This document shows, piece by piece, positions 49,939 through 58,554 of a stretch of DNA of 64,000 nucleotides (positions are counted from its first letter, which is position 1; each line of letters starts with the position of its first letter). A program made the position numbers and the translations under genes. The notes under the pieces are model-generated. The model saw nothing but the letters and a program-made list of their open reading frames with translations, searched no databases and was not told where the DNA came from. Origin of the DNA: JAAZLS01 sp964463285 (GTDB lineage Bacteria > Bacillota > Dethiobacteria > DTU022); contig CAYXBB010000005.1 of the NCBI GenBank assembly GCA_964463285.1, positions 5,180 through 69,179 on the forward strand. Reading direction: 5' to 3'.

Positions 49939-51909
49939 TTGAATAATTTTTTGAGGCAGATCACATTTTATTTGGCCATTGTACTGGTTGCTATTATCCT
50001 CCTCACTACGCTATTTAACAACAGCGAGAAGCTTCCGGAGGAAATTGAATACAACGCTTTCATTCAGCAGATTAACCGGGATCAGGTGGAAGAGGTTACC
50101 ATGTTTGGCGGAGAGGAAATTGTGGCGGTTTTAAAAGACGGTCAGACTGTTAAAACTGTGCGTCCTCCCGATCACGACCTTACCCCCCTGCTGTTAGAGA
50201 AAAATATACCCCTTAAGACTCCGCCCAAACAGGGACCCAAATGGTGGCAGAGTGCCTTTACCTACCTGATACCATTTTTAATGCTTTTTGGGATATTCTT
50301 CTTTTTCATGCAGCAAAGCCAAGGTGGTGGGAACCGGGTGCTTAATTTCGGAAAAAGCCGGGCCCGCCTCCATCACGAAGGTAGCCGGCGCAAGGTAACT
50401 TTTGAAGATGTAGCCGGAGCAGACGAAGAGAAGGCCGAGCTGGAAGAGGTAGTAGATTTTTTGAAGGAACCAAAAAAGTTTATCGAACTAGGAGCCCGCA
50501 TTCCAAAAGGGATCCTGCTGGTAGGCCCTCCCGGGACCGGAAAAACCTTGCTGGCCCGGGCGGTGGCCGGGGAGGCAGGGGTGCCGTTTTTCAGTATCAG
50601 CGGCTCCGATTTTGTGGAAATGTTTGTAGGGGTAGGGGCCTCCCGGGTGCGGGATTTGTTTGAAAACGCTAAAAAAAATTCTCCCTGCATTGTATTCATA
50701 GATGAGATCGATGCTGTGGGCCGCCAGCGAGGAGCGGGATTGGGAGGGGGACACGATGAGCGGGAACAAACCCTTAACCAGTTGCTGGTGGAGATGGATG
50801 GGTTCGATGTAAATGAAGGCATCATTATTTTGGCGGCCACTAACCGACCGGATATCCTGGATCCGGCACTGCTCCGTCCGGGGCGGTTCGACCGGCAGGT
50901 TACGGTTAATTTTCCAGATGTAAAGGGGCGGGAAGAGATACTAAAGGTGCATTCCCGAAATAAGCCTATAAATCAAGAGGTTGACTTAAAAGTGGTAGCC
51001 CGCCGGACCCCCGGTTTTACCGGGGCGGATCTGGAGAATGTAATGAATGAAGCAGCCTTGCTTACAGCCCGCCGCAACGGCAAAAAAGTAGGCATGCAGG
51101 ATCTGGAGGAAGCCATTGACCGGGTTATTGCCGGTACAGAGAAAAGAAGCCGGGTAATCAGTGAATTTGAAAAGAAAATCGTCGCCTACCATGAGGCAGG
51201 TCATGCTCTGGTGGGCTATCTGCTTCCCAATACCGATCTGGTGCATAAGGTGTCTATTATCCCCCGGGGGAGGGCGGGGGGCTACACCCTGATGCTCCCT
51301 GAAGAGGATCGTTATTATATGACCAAATCGGAGTTGCTGGACAGAGTGAGTACTTTGCTGGCAGGGAGGGTTGCGGAACAACTGGTGCTTAATGAGGTAA
51401 GCACCGGCGCCCAAAACGATCTGGAAAGAGCCACCTCCATAGTTCGGCAAATGATCATGGAATACGGGATGAGCGATGCATTGGGCCCGATTACCTTCGG
51501 CAAAAAACACGATCAGGTGTTTTTAGGACGGGATTTGGCCCGGGATCGAGATTTTAGCGAAGAGGTAGCCAAGGCCATTGATAAAGAGATCCGAGATACG
51601 GTGGATCGCTGTTATCAACGGGCTTACGAAGTATTAAGTAACCACCGTGAGAAGCTGGAACTAATCGCCCAGGCCCTTTTGGAGCAGGAAACCCTAAATG
51701 CCGAGGAAATCTCAGCCCTGATGGAAGGGAAAAGCCTGGGTAAACCAACGGAAAATAAATTTCCCCCCGCTCAGGAACAACCGGATGCTGAAGAGACGGC
51801 ATCGAAAAAACCCCGGGTTAGGGGTCAGAAGACTTTGCCAAACACGAGCGTCGATGTGGGGGTTTCTTTTTGCTCCGGAGAGGACAGCACCTCTCCGGAG
51901 GAAAGCTAA
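49939..51909 (+). CDS. ftsH: ATP-dependent zinc metalloprotease FtsH
   Basis: FtsH degrades misfolded membrane proteins and regulators. The 656-aa protein has two membrane helices (about 6-26 and 111-130), an AAA domain (G-P-P-G-T-G-K-T, F-I-D-E-I-D, SRH A-T-N-R-P-D-I-L-D-P-A-L-L-R-P-G-R-F-D-R), and the H-E-A-G-H zinc site. The last 45 residues (from about 610) are a low-complexity tail with a cysteine (F-C-S-G-E-D), and its codons contain a perfect 11-bp hairpin. TTG 49939 has GAGGAGG upstream. Confidence 0.97.
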   Translation: MNNFLRQITFYLAIVLVAIILLTTLFNNSEKLPEEIEYNAFIQQINRDQVEEVTMFGGEEIVAVLKDGQTVKTVRPPDHDLTPLLLEKNIPLKTPPKQGPKWWQSAFTYLIPFLMLFGIFFFFMQQSQGGGNRVLNFGKSRARLHHEGSRRKVTFEDVAGADEEKAELEEVVDFLKEPKKFIELGARIPKGILLVGPPGTGKTLLARAVAGEAGVPFFSISGSDFVEMFVGVGASRVRDLFENAKKNSPCIVFIDEIDAVGRQRGAGLGGGHDEREQTLNQLLVEMDGFDVNEGIIILAATNRPDILDPALLRPGRFDRQVTVNFPDVKGREEILKVHSRNKPINQEVDLKVVARRTPGFTGADLENVMNEAALLTARRNGKKVGMQDLEEAIDRVIAGTEKRSRVISEFEKKIVAYHEAGHALVGYLLPNTDLVHKVSIIPRGRAGGYTLMLPEEDRYYMTKSELLDRVSTLLAGRVAEQLVLNEVSTGAQNDLERATSIVRQMIMEYGMSDALGPITFGKKHDQVFLGRDLARDRDFSEEVAKAIDKEIRDTVDRCYQRAYEVLSNHREKLELIAQALLEQETLNAEEISALMEGKSLGKPTENKFPPAQEQPDAEETASKKPRVRGQKTLPNTSVDVGVSFCSGEDSTSPEES

Positions 51910-51937
51910 AGGGAGCAAAAGGCTCCCCCTTTTTTTA
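51873..51937 (+). terminator. ftsH 3' hairpin and terminator
   Basis: A first perfect stem CTCCGGAGAGG/CCTCTCCGGAG (51873-51883, 51890-51900) lies inside the last codons of ftsH. A second stem GGGAGC/GCTCCC (51911-51916, 51922-51927) is followed by an 8-base T run ending at 51937 and is the real terminator. Two stacked hairpins of this strength across a stop codon are unusual. Confidence 0.8.
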
Positions 51938-52055
51938 GGTGTTTCCATCGGAGAACCACTGACAGACAAGCAACAGTATTGAAAAATGAGAAGCAAGGAC
52001 AAAAATTACGTGAATATCGTAACATGCGCGGCAGGTTTTAGGGAGACCTGTGTAG

Positions 52056-52097
52056 AATAAATTAACCGCCCCTAGGGGTAGGAGGTTAATTTTATTT
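52056..52097 (+). promoter_or_regulatory. AT-flanked stem-loop in the fhs leader
   Basis: AATTAACC (52060-52067) and GGTTAATT (52084-52091) are perfect arms, flanked by AATA/TTTATTT. An inner CCCCTAGGGG palindrome is present, and a T-rich tail follows. It is placed about 35 bases before fhs and could be an attenuator or an operator. A TATAAT at 52104-52109 lies too close to the start codon to serve easily as a promoter. Confidence 0.5.
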
Positions 52098-52126
52098 CAA
52101 TTTTATAATTTAAGGAGGTTCTTGTC

Positions 52127-53899
52127 ATGGCGGGAGTAAATTTAGACCCCACCAAATATCAGGATTGGGAAATAGCTGAAGCAGCGGAAGAAGGTATGAA
52201 GACGGTCTACCAGCTGGCCGATGAGCTGGGGCTAGAGAAAGAAGAGCTGTTGCCGCACGGTCATTATGTAGCTAAGGTGGATTACAAAAAGGTTTTAGGG
52301 AGGCTGGCCGGCCGGCCAAACGGTAAATACATAAACGTTACCGCGATTACCCCTACTCCCTTGGGTGAAGGAAAGTCCACCACCACCATGGGTTTAACCC
52401 AGGGGATGGGCCTGCGGGGCCAAAAGGTATTTGCTACTTTACGCCAACCTTCCGGAGGCCCGACCATGAATGTAAAAGGGTCTGCGGCCGGGGGCGGGCT
52501 TTCCCAGTGTATTCCCCTAACTGCTTTTTCTTTGGGATTAACCGGTGATATTAATGCCGTTATGAACGCCCATAACCTGGCCATGGTGGCGGTTACCTCC
52601 CGACTGCAACATGAATTTAATGCTAGCGATGCTTTTATGAAACGCCGGGGCCTGGAACGCTTAAACATTGATCCCCGGAATGTGGAGATGAAATGGATTA
52701 TAGACTTCTGTGCCCAGGCTTTGAGAAATATTATTATTGGTTTGGGTACAAAAAGAGACGGATTGATGATGGCTTCGGGGTTTGCCATCGCTGTGTCTTC
52801 CGAGGTAATGGCTATTTTGGCCATGGCCAGGGATTTAAAAGACATGAGGGAGCGCATGGGTCGGATAGTGGTAGCCTATGACAAGCGGGGAAATGCCATT
52901 ACCACTGAAGACCTGGGAGTAGCCGGCGCTATGACTGCCTGGATGTCGGAAGCGATAAATCCGAACTTGATGCAGACCCTGGAGGGCCAGCCGGTATTTG
53001 TCCATGCCGGCCCATTTGCCAACATCGCGGTCGGGCAATCCTCCATTATTGCCGACCGGGTAGCTTTAAAATTAGCGGACTATGTAATAACCGAGTCCGG
53101 CTTTGCCGTGGATATCGGGTTTGAGAAATTCTGGAACATCAAATGTCGCGAATCCGGGCTGGTACCAAACTGCGCGGTAGTAGTGGCTACTATTCGCGCT
53201 TTGAAATGCCACGGTGGGGCGCCCTTGCCCCTGCCCGGGCAACCGCTGGATGAAGCCTACACCAGGGAACATTTAGAATGGGTCGAGAAAGGCTGCGAAA
53301 ACCTGATCCATCATGTGAATACCATCAAAAAGGCGGGAATCAATCCCGTGGTCTGCATAAACGCATTTCATACCGATACCGAGAATGAAATCAAACTGGT
53401 TCGCCGCTTGGCCGAAGCGGCCGGGGCCAGGGTAGCGGTTTCCACCCACTGGCAGCAAGGCGGTGAAGGAGCGCTGGAGCTGGCGGATGCAGTGATCGAG
53501 GCCTGTAATGAACCTAACGATTTTAGATTCCTGTATGAGCTGGAGACGCCGTTGCGGAAGAGAGTAGAGCTTATTGCCCGGGAGGTATATGGTGCCGACG
53601 GAGTGGAATATTCACCGGAAGCATTGGATAAAATTAAACGGATGGAACAAGATCCCGAATTCCAGAAGCTGGGGACCTGCATGGTTAAAACTCATCTCAG
53701 TTTATCCGATGATCCTTTGATCAAAGGGGTACCCAAAGATTGGAACCTGTTTGTGCGTGATGTGCTAACTTACGGCGGAGCCGGGTTCGTAGTGCCGGTA
53801 GCCGGTCAGATTTCGCTGATGCCCGGAACTGCCGCCACTCCGGCATTCATGAAGGTAGATGTGGATGTAGATACCGGCAAGGTGAAGGGGCTGTTCTAG
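52127..53899 (+). CDS. fhs: Formate-tetrahydrofolate ligase
   Basis: Fhs makes 10-formyl-THF from formate, THF and ATP. It serves the methyl branch of the Wood-Ljungdahl pathway in acetogens and syntrophs and purine synthesis in others. The 590-aa protein has the P-loop T-P-L-G-E-G-K-S-T-T-T, the E-x-x-L-R-Q-P-S-x-G-P variant A-T-L-R-Q-P-S-G-G-P, and F-S-L-G-L-T-G-D-I-N-A-V-M-N-A-H-N-L. About 30 extra residues occur in comparison with the 557-aa form. AAGGAGG precedes ATG 52127. It sits head to tail against the folate operon. Confidence 0.97.
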   Translation: MAGVNLDPTKYQDWEIAEAAEEGMKTVYQLADELGLEKEELLPHGHYVAKVDYKKVLGRLAGRPNGKYINVTAITPTPLGEGKSTTTMGLTQGMGLRGQKVFATLRQPSGGPTMNVKGSAAGGGLSQCIPLTAFSLGLTGDINAVMNAHNLAMVAVTSRLQHEFNASDAFMKRRGLERLNIDPRNVEMKWIIDFCAQALRNIIIGLGTKRDGLMMASGFAIAVSSEVMAILAMARDLKDMRERMGRIVVAYDKRGNAITTEDLGVAGAMTAWMSEAINPNLMQTLEGQPVFVHAGPFANIAVGQSSIIADRVALKLADYVITESGFAVDIGFEKFWNIKCRESGLVPNCAVVVATIRALKCHGGAPLPLPGQPLDEAYTREHLEWVEKGCENLIHHVNTIKKAGINPVVCINAFHTDTENEIKLVRRLAEAAGARVAVSTHWQQGGEGALELADAVIEACNEPNDFRFLYELETPLRKRVELIAREVYGADGVEYSPEALDKIKRMEQDPEFQKLGTCMVKTHLSLSDDPLIKGVPKDWNLFVRDVLTYGGAGFVVPVAGQISLMPGTAATPAFMKVDVDVDTGKVKGLF

Positions 53900-53932
53900 T
53901 AAGATATAATCGCAATTAATTTGGTTATTTAC

Positions 53933-53962
53933 AGGGCTGTTCCTTTTGGGGCAGCCCTTTCT
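53933..53962 (+). terminator. fhs terminator-like hairpin
   Basis: AGGGCTG (53933-53939) pairs with CAGCCCT (53952-53958), followed by TTCTC. The T tract is weak. Confidence 0.55.
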
Positions 53963-54053
53963 CGTAGAAGTTGGAAATTAGAAGTAGGAGGTCAGGGGCT
54001 GGGAAAAGCGGTTGGTACCCGGTTGTTTTGGTTTATTTAAATCCCTATAAATT

Positions 54054-54563
54054 CTAGTTTCTAAATTCCAATTGAAAACCGGCAGGATGCAAACGTTCAC
54101 CGATTCCCAGATCCCGGTAGCATTGACGGATCGTCCGGTCGGTTCCGGGAACGATTACATCCGGGGCAATATCCAGAAGAGGTGCCAGCACAAAGCTCCT
54201 GATGAGCATTCGTGGATGAGGCAGCATCAGGGCCGGTGTGTACATAATAATCCGGCCATACATCAAAAGATCCAGGTCCACGGTACGCGGCCCCCAGCGC
54301 CGGCGGCGTTCCCGCCCCAACTCCTGTTCTACCCTCAACAGCCGGCGTAACAGAAGAACCGGTGGTAAAGAGGTTTGTAGGGAACAGGCAGCATTTAAAA
54401 ATTGCCCTTGGGGAGGACCTCCTACCGGTTCGGTCTCATAGATCCGGGAGGAAACCATCAAAGAAATGAGCGGATCCCGGTTCAGCAGCTTTAGAGACTG
54501 TTGTAAATAAAAAAGGCGATCACCTATATTGGAACCTAATCCTACATAAGCTATGCCGGGCAA
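54054..54563 (-). CDS. folK: 2-amino-4-hydroxy-6-hydroxymethyldihydropteridine diphosphokinase
   Basis: HPPK transfers pyrophosphate from ATP to 6-hydroxymethyl-dihydropterin. The 169-aa protein starts with Y-V-G-L-G-S-N-I-G-D-R and has E-T-E-P-V-G-G-P-P-Q-G-Q-F-L-N-A, R-R-R-W-G-P-R-T-V-D-L-D-L-L and L-P-H-P-R-M, including the two metal-binding aspartates. It is the last gene of the minus-strand folate operon, 2 bases after folB. Confidence 0.96.
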   Translation of the reverse strand: MPGIAYVGLGSNIGDRLFYLQQSLKLLNRDPLISLMVSSRIYETEPVGGPPQGQFLNAACSLQTSLPPVLLLRRLLRVEQELGRERRRRWGPRTVDLDLLMYGRIIMYTPALMLPHPRMLIRSFVLAPLLDIAPDVIVPGTDRTIRQCYRDLGIGERLHPAGFQLEFRN

Positions 54564-54565
54564 GG

Positions 54566-54928
54566 CTAGGTTTTTTCCCGTCGGCGGGATATTTCAACAA
54601 ATACACCGCCCCGGATATCGGGTACCGGCGGGTGAGGTTTGCCCACCCTGACGGTTACCTCCCCTAGTCCCGGCAGGGACAACAGTTTTTCGGCAATACG
54701 TTGGGCCAGAGTCTCCAGCAGTAAATACCTGCTTCCCTGGATAACCTCTCGGGCGGTGTCTACCGCCAGCCGGTAATCCAGAGCGTTTTCTAAAGAATCG
54801 CTCTCTAAATCCGGCAGCTTCACTCCCAGAATAAGGCTTACTTGAAATTCCTGGCCCAGTTCCTGCTCGGAGGGGAATACTCCATGATAGCCATATACTG
54901 AAATATTGTTGATAATTATTCTGTCCAT
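54566..54928 (-). CDS. folB: Dihydroneopterin aldolase
   Basis: FolB cleaves dihydroneopterin to 6-hydroxymethyl-dihydropterin and glycolaldehyde. The 120-aa protein begins D-R-I-I-I-N-N-I-S-V-Y-G-Y-H-G-V-F-P-S-E, with catalytic residues in Y-G-Y-H-G and E-T-L-A-Q-R-I-A. Length is normal. It lies 7 bases downstream of folP. Confidence 0.95.
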   Translation of the reverse strand: MDRIIINNISVYGYHGVFPSEQELGQEFQVSLILGVKLPDLESDSLENALDYRLAVDTAREVIQGSRYLLLETLAQRIAEKLLSLPGLGEVTVRVGKPHPPVPDIRGGVFVEISRRREKT

Positions 54929-54935
54929 CCCTATT

Positions 54936-55826
54936 TCACCCCCGCATGATTGCTTCAGTCATTGTTATTACCCGGGACATTTCCCGCACATCATGGACCC
55001 TGATAATGTCTGCTCCCGAAACCACACCCCAGGTCACGGTAGCAGCGGTTCCTTCTAAACGATCATTTTCCGGCAGATTAAGGGTTTTGCCGATCATAGA
55101 TTTGCGGGATGTTCCCAGCAGCAGGGGATAACCCAACCTTAAAAAAGTCGGCAAGTGGCGCATTACGGTGAGGTTCTGGGGCAGATTTTTCCCGAACCCG
55201 ATACCGGGATCAATTATTATGTTATCCGCGGCAACTCCTGCGGCCAGGGCCAGATCGACAGATTGACGTAGTTCCAATATCACCTCTGCTATAAGATTCC
55301 GGTAATTGGTATGTGTGCGGTTGTGCATCAGGCAGATCGGCACCTTAAAGCCGGCAGCTACTTCCCCCAACCGGGGATCTTTTTTTAGTCCCCAGACATC
55401 GTTGATCATTTCCACTCCGGCCTGCAGGGCTTTCCTGGCTACTCCGGATTTATAGGTATCAATGGACAGGGGAGTATTAAATTGTTGGTCTTTTTTCAAA
55501 GCTAGGATAACCGGCATTACCCGGTCTAGCTCTTCTTCTTCCGGTACCGGTTGAAAACCGGGGCGGGTGGATTCGCCGCCCACATCAATGATATCTGCTC
55601 CCTGGGAAACCATCTGTTTGGCCCGGGAGATCGCTTTTTCCAGGGTATTAAATTGGCCTCCATCGGTAAACGAATCAGGGGTAAGGTTTAAAATTCCCAT
55701 AATTATGGTTTTGTTGCCCAGGGTAAGCAGGTGATTTCCCAGCCGCAATTTCCTCAGTCGGCGGTGGCCGGGTTGTTCTGCACGGATCAAAGATGCGGGC
55801 AGTAAATTATAGGGGTCTGTATTCAT
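54936..55826 (-). CDS. folP: Dihydropteroate synthase
   Basis: FolP joins p-aminobenzoate to the pterin. The start is probably ATG 55826 (296 aa, GGAG at about 8 bases). The open frame runs to 56006 and would overlap the HD gene by almost 100 bases. Motifs are I-M-G-I-L-N-L-T-P-D-S-F-T-D-G-G, D-V-G-G-E-S-T-R-P-G, D-P-G-I-G-F-G-K and G-T-S-R-K-S-M-I-G. An unusual N-terminal segment of about 45 residues precedes the TIM barrel and is also seen in other clostridial FolP. Confidence 0.93.
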   Translation of the reverse strand: MNTDPYNLLPASLIRAEQPGHRRLRKLRLGNHLLTLGNKTIIMGILNLTPDSFTDGGQFNTLEKAISRAKQMVSQGADIIDVGGESTRPGFQPVPEEEELDRVMPVILALKKDQQFNTPLSIDTYKSGVARKALQAGVEMINDVWGLKKDPRLGEVAAGFKVPICLMHNRTHTNYRNLIAEVILELRQSVDLALAAGVAADNIIIDPGIGFGKNLPQNLTVMRHLPTFLRLGYPLLLGTSRKSMIGKTLNLPENDRLEGTAATVTWGVVSGADIIRVHDVREMSRVITMTEAIMRG

Positions 55827-55908
55827 CGGATGCTCCACTCCTGTTTGACAGGTTTTCATGATCCCTGTTTGCCCAGTTAAACGATTCAAACCGGGGCAGG
55901 CCCTACGG

Positions 55909-56421
55909 TCAGTAGCAAATACTATCCTTCTGCGGCATGGAATAATACTTCCGGCAATCTTCCTTGGCCGGGCACTTGAAACAGAGCCTTGAAAAAAGGT
56001 CCGCACAAAAAAGAGCCTTGCTTAAAGGGTGACGATTGTCGCCGACATGATAGTCTTTCCGGTGCTCACGGATGGCGATTAATATAAGATCAATATCGGT
56101 TTGCTGGAAGCCCGAGGCTTCCAGTATAGGACGGGCCAGTTTTGCTCCGGACAGGGCATGGTCAATATTCTCAGTATATTCCCGCCAACGACCGATATCA
56201 TGGAGCAGGCCGGCTGCATAGGCTAACTCTTTGATGATCGGTTGTTCCCCCTGTTCCACCAGCAACAGGTAGGTCAAGCGGGCTACCGTCAGCAGGTGAT
56301 CAAAGTCGTGGGTACAAAATACTCGTTTTTCTTCCAGGTGCCGGTTTTTACGCAGATAAAGTTGAAAATCTGGGTGGTCAATAATCCGCTGTATTTTGTC
56401 CATTACGGCGCCGAGCTTCAC
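55909..56421 (-). CDS. HD domain phosphohydrolase-like protein
   Basis: This 170-aa HD-domain protein is predicted to be a metal-dependent phosphohydrolase. The HD core shows H-D-F-D-H-L-L-T-V-A, G-L-L-H-D-I-G-R-W and R-E-H-R, followed by a cysteine-rich C-terminal segment (C-F-K-C-P-A-K-E-D-C). GTG 56421 overlaps the folE stop codon by 4 bases, so it is translated with folE. The missing dephosphorylation of dihydroneopterin triphosphate in the folate pathway makes this a candidate; this is inference from operon position. Confidence 0.8.
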   Translation of the reverse strand: MKLGAVMDKIQRIIDHPDFQLYLRKNRHLEEKRVFCTHDFDHLLTVARLTYLLLVEQGEQPIIKELAYAAGLLHDIGRWREYTENIDHALSGAKLARPILEASGFQQTDIDLILIAIREHRKDYHVGDNRHPLSKALFCADLFSRLCFKCPAKEDCRKYYSMPQKDSICY

Positions 56422-56987
56422 CGTCCTCCTTTTATCAGGCTCATTACCTCTTCCCGGGAGCTGGCATTGCTGCGAAATAACCCCCGGACTGCAGAAGTAA
56501 CAGTGACCGCCCCCGGTTTGTTAACCCCTCGAATACTCATGCACAGGTGTTCAGCTTCTAACACCACTACCACCCCCTTGGGAGTGAGCTGTTCATTTAT
56601 AATGTTGGCTACAGTGCTGGTGAGGCGTTCTTGCAGTTGGGGTCGCCGGGAAACGATATCGATTACCCGGATCAGTTTGCTTAGGCCTACTATTCGCCCT
56701 TCTGTAGGGATATAGGCCACGTGGGCTTTCCCGTAAAATGGGAGCAGATGATGTTCGCAGATTGAACTAAAGGGAATATCTTTTACCAGGATCATCTCAT
56801 CATGTCTGTCAGCCTGGAAACAGGTTCTGAGGGGATCTCCGGGGTTTTGTTCCAGCCCGGAAAACAACTCGCTGTACATTTTGGCTACTCGCTGCGGAGT
56901 GTTACGCAAACCTTCCCGGTGTAGATCTTCACCGATCGCCTCCAGAATTAGCTTTACTGCCCGGACAATTTTTTTTTGATCAATCAC
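56418..56987 (-). CDS. folE: GTP cyclohydrolase I
   Basis: FolE converts GTP to dihydroneopterin triphosphate, the first folate step. The 189-aa protein has the zinc ligands in S-I-C-E-H-H-L-L-P-F and M-C-M/C-M-S-I-R-G-V (L-C-M-S-I-R-G), and the G-K-A-H-V-A-Y-I-P and Q-L-Q-E-R-L-T motifs. ATG 56987 is preceded by GAGGGAGCGG. It is the first soluble enzyme of the minus-strand operon. Confidence 0.96.
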   Translation of the reverse strand: MIDQKKIVRAVKLILEAIGEDLHREGLRNTPQRVAKMYSELFSGLEQNPGDPLRTCFQADRHDEMILVKDIPFSSICEHHLLPFYGKAHVAYIPTEGRIVGLSKLIRVIDIVSRRPQLQERLTSTVANIINEQLTPKGVVVVLEAEHLCMSIRGVNKPGAVTVTSAVRGLFRSNASSREEVMSLIKGGR

Positions 56988-57003
56988 GACCGCTCCCTCA
57001 CTT

Positions 57004-58410
57004 TCAGAACATTAATGTCTGAGGCAAAAATATTACCAACGTGTGGAGCAGTGCGCAGGACAGGACATTTTCAGTGCGAAAGTACAAAAATCCTAGTATA
57101 GCTGCCAAGCCTGGCTCCAACACGATAATCTCTACATAGGTAAACGGGTAAGAAAGCATCCAGGGGGCGGTTACAAAATAAGTCCCCGCCCGGATTGCCC
57201 CTGCCAGCAAGGCTGTTGCCAACAGTCCACCCGCAGGGCCTAACTGCCTCCCTAAAATATTTTGTATAAAACCTCTCCAAAGCATTTCCCGGGATAGCCC
57301 CAGGCAGAAAAAAATGGTTATAAATATGGCTATAGTATGTCGGCCTTCTAGCCGAATTCCTTGAGGAAGCCTAAGGATGGTGGTTAAGAGCATAACTGCT
57401 GCCATTATTGCAATAAAATAACCCCGCTTGAAGGTGCCCCGGTCTATTCCCAGTTCAAGGTGGTTGATTTTTCCAGCTTTTAAAAGGGCAAACAGCAGAA
57501 AAATTGCTGCCCCATAGCCGATCGAGAGCACTGCTTCCGGAAGGCGGGCTGTTCCGGGAAGGATCTCTCCTCCGAAAGCCATTGCTCCGGTTACCAATAC
57601 CGCCCCCAGTTCCCACCCCCCGGCGAGTGTGTTCTGTCTTTCTTTCCAATGGCTGGAATAGCGATGATCCAGGGAAAGGATAAGCACCACCAGCCAAATA
57701 ATAAGGTAAAACATAATATACAACAGCCCGGAAATATATACTGGTCCGCCGGCTTGATTTTGCACCGGTGGCCATACCGGATCTCCCTGTTGGTCAATAA
57801 AGTAGTAATAGGACGCTGATTTGGAAGGGGGAAATGAAAACGGGATTTTGTTTGACCATATCACCGGTAATCCCGGTTGCCGGTTAAAGAGGTCATTAAC
57901 CGCTGCATCAATTTCAGGATCTTCCACCGGGATAAAAATTATATCTTTTTTAATCTTTTCTAACTCTTCTTCGGTAATCATTAAGAAAATCCCTTCCGGG
58001 TATTCCATCGAATTTACTGATAAAGACTCGGGATCCGGTACAAGGCTTTGGTTTCCGTCCACACCCGGTAGTTCCAGACCATTTTTATCCTCATATATTT
58101 CCCGGCCCAGTATAAGGGCGGCCTTCTGCTTTTCTTGTTCATAGACCGGAACGATAATTCCCCCTTCAGGAAATGAAAGATGAAGATCATAAAATGAGAA
58201 AGACCAGGGTTCAAATTCATAGCTTCTTTTAATCTGATAAGTGGGAGGGGGGGTTCCTAAAGATTCCGGAAAAGAGGTTGCCAGCAAAAACACGGCCAAT
58301 ACCAGAACGAATATTGCCGCCAGCAACAGCAATAATTTAACCAGGTAATTAAACTTACCGATTCTTGCAAGCAGCATTATTCTTTTTTCCCCCCTGCTTT
58401 TTCTAGCCAT
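57004..58410 (-). CDS. CPBP family intramembrane protease-like protein
   Basis: This 468-aa membrane protein has an N-terminal helix, a large extracytoplasmic region of about 200 residues, then eight or so helices ending in a CPBP (Abi) domain. The domain shows R-E-M-L-W-R-G-F-I-Q and a helix with A-L-L-H. The first glutamate of the usual E-E-x-x-x-R motif is Arg here, so activity may be altered. The ATG 58410 start is favoured by a hydrophobic N-terminus; AGGGGGGAAAAAAG lies upstream. It is 16 bases before folE and may be in its operon. Confidence 0.8.
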   Translation of the reverse strand: MARKSRGEKRIMLLARIGKFNYLVKLLLLLAAIFVLVLAVFLLATSFPESLGTPPPTYQIKRSYEFEPWSFSFYDLHLSFPEGGIIVPVYEQEKQKAALILGREIYEDKNGLELPGVDGNQSLVPDPESLSVNSMEYPEGIFLMITEEELEKIKKDIIFIPVEDPEIDAAVNDLFNRQPGLPVIWSNKIPFSFPPSKSASYYYFIDQQGDPVWPPVQNQAGGPVYISGLLYIMFYLIIWLVVLILSLDHRYSSHWKERQNTLAGGWELGAVLVTGAMAFGGEILPGTARLPEAVLSIGYGAAIFLLFALLKAGKINHLELGIDRGTFKRGYFIAIMAAVMLLTTILRLPQGIRLEGRHTIAIFITIFFCLGLSREMLWRGFIQNILGRQLGPAGGLLATALLAGAIRAGTYFVTAPWMLSYPFTYVEIIVLEPGLAAILGFLYFRTENVLSCALLHTLVIFLPQTLMF

Positions 58411-58473
58411 GAGTTTTAAATTTCGACTCGATTCACGTTATTCCTGCCGGAAAATCAGCAAGATATTTGGCCC

Positions 58474-58502
58474 TTTTCAAAGGAATGAGGTTTTGATATA
58501 GT
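58474..58502 (+). promoter_or_regulatory. coaX promoter (extended -10)
   Basis: TTTTCA (58474-58479), 17-bp spacer, and TG-A-TATAGT (58494-58502), an extended -10. It lies 50 bases before coaX. Confidence 0.5.
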
Positions 58503-58554
58503 ATTTTAGACGTATAACTTCAACCGTGTATTTTAAGGAGGCTATATGTAAACC

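Noticed and set aside
51873..51900. Primary terminator of ftsH
   Set aside because: The hairpin lies before the stop codon and has no T tract; the second hairpin at 51911-51937 has both.
52104..52109. TATAAT as an fhs promoter
   Set aside because: It has no -35 at the right distance and is about 18 bp from the start codon, within the AT-rich stretch before the ribosome binding site.
54936..56006. folP starting at 56006 (356 aa)
   Set aside because: The extra 60 residues overlap the HD gene, do not look like FolP and have no ribosome binding site; ATG 55826 fits better.
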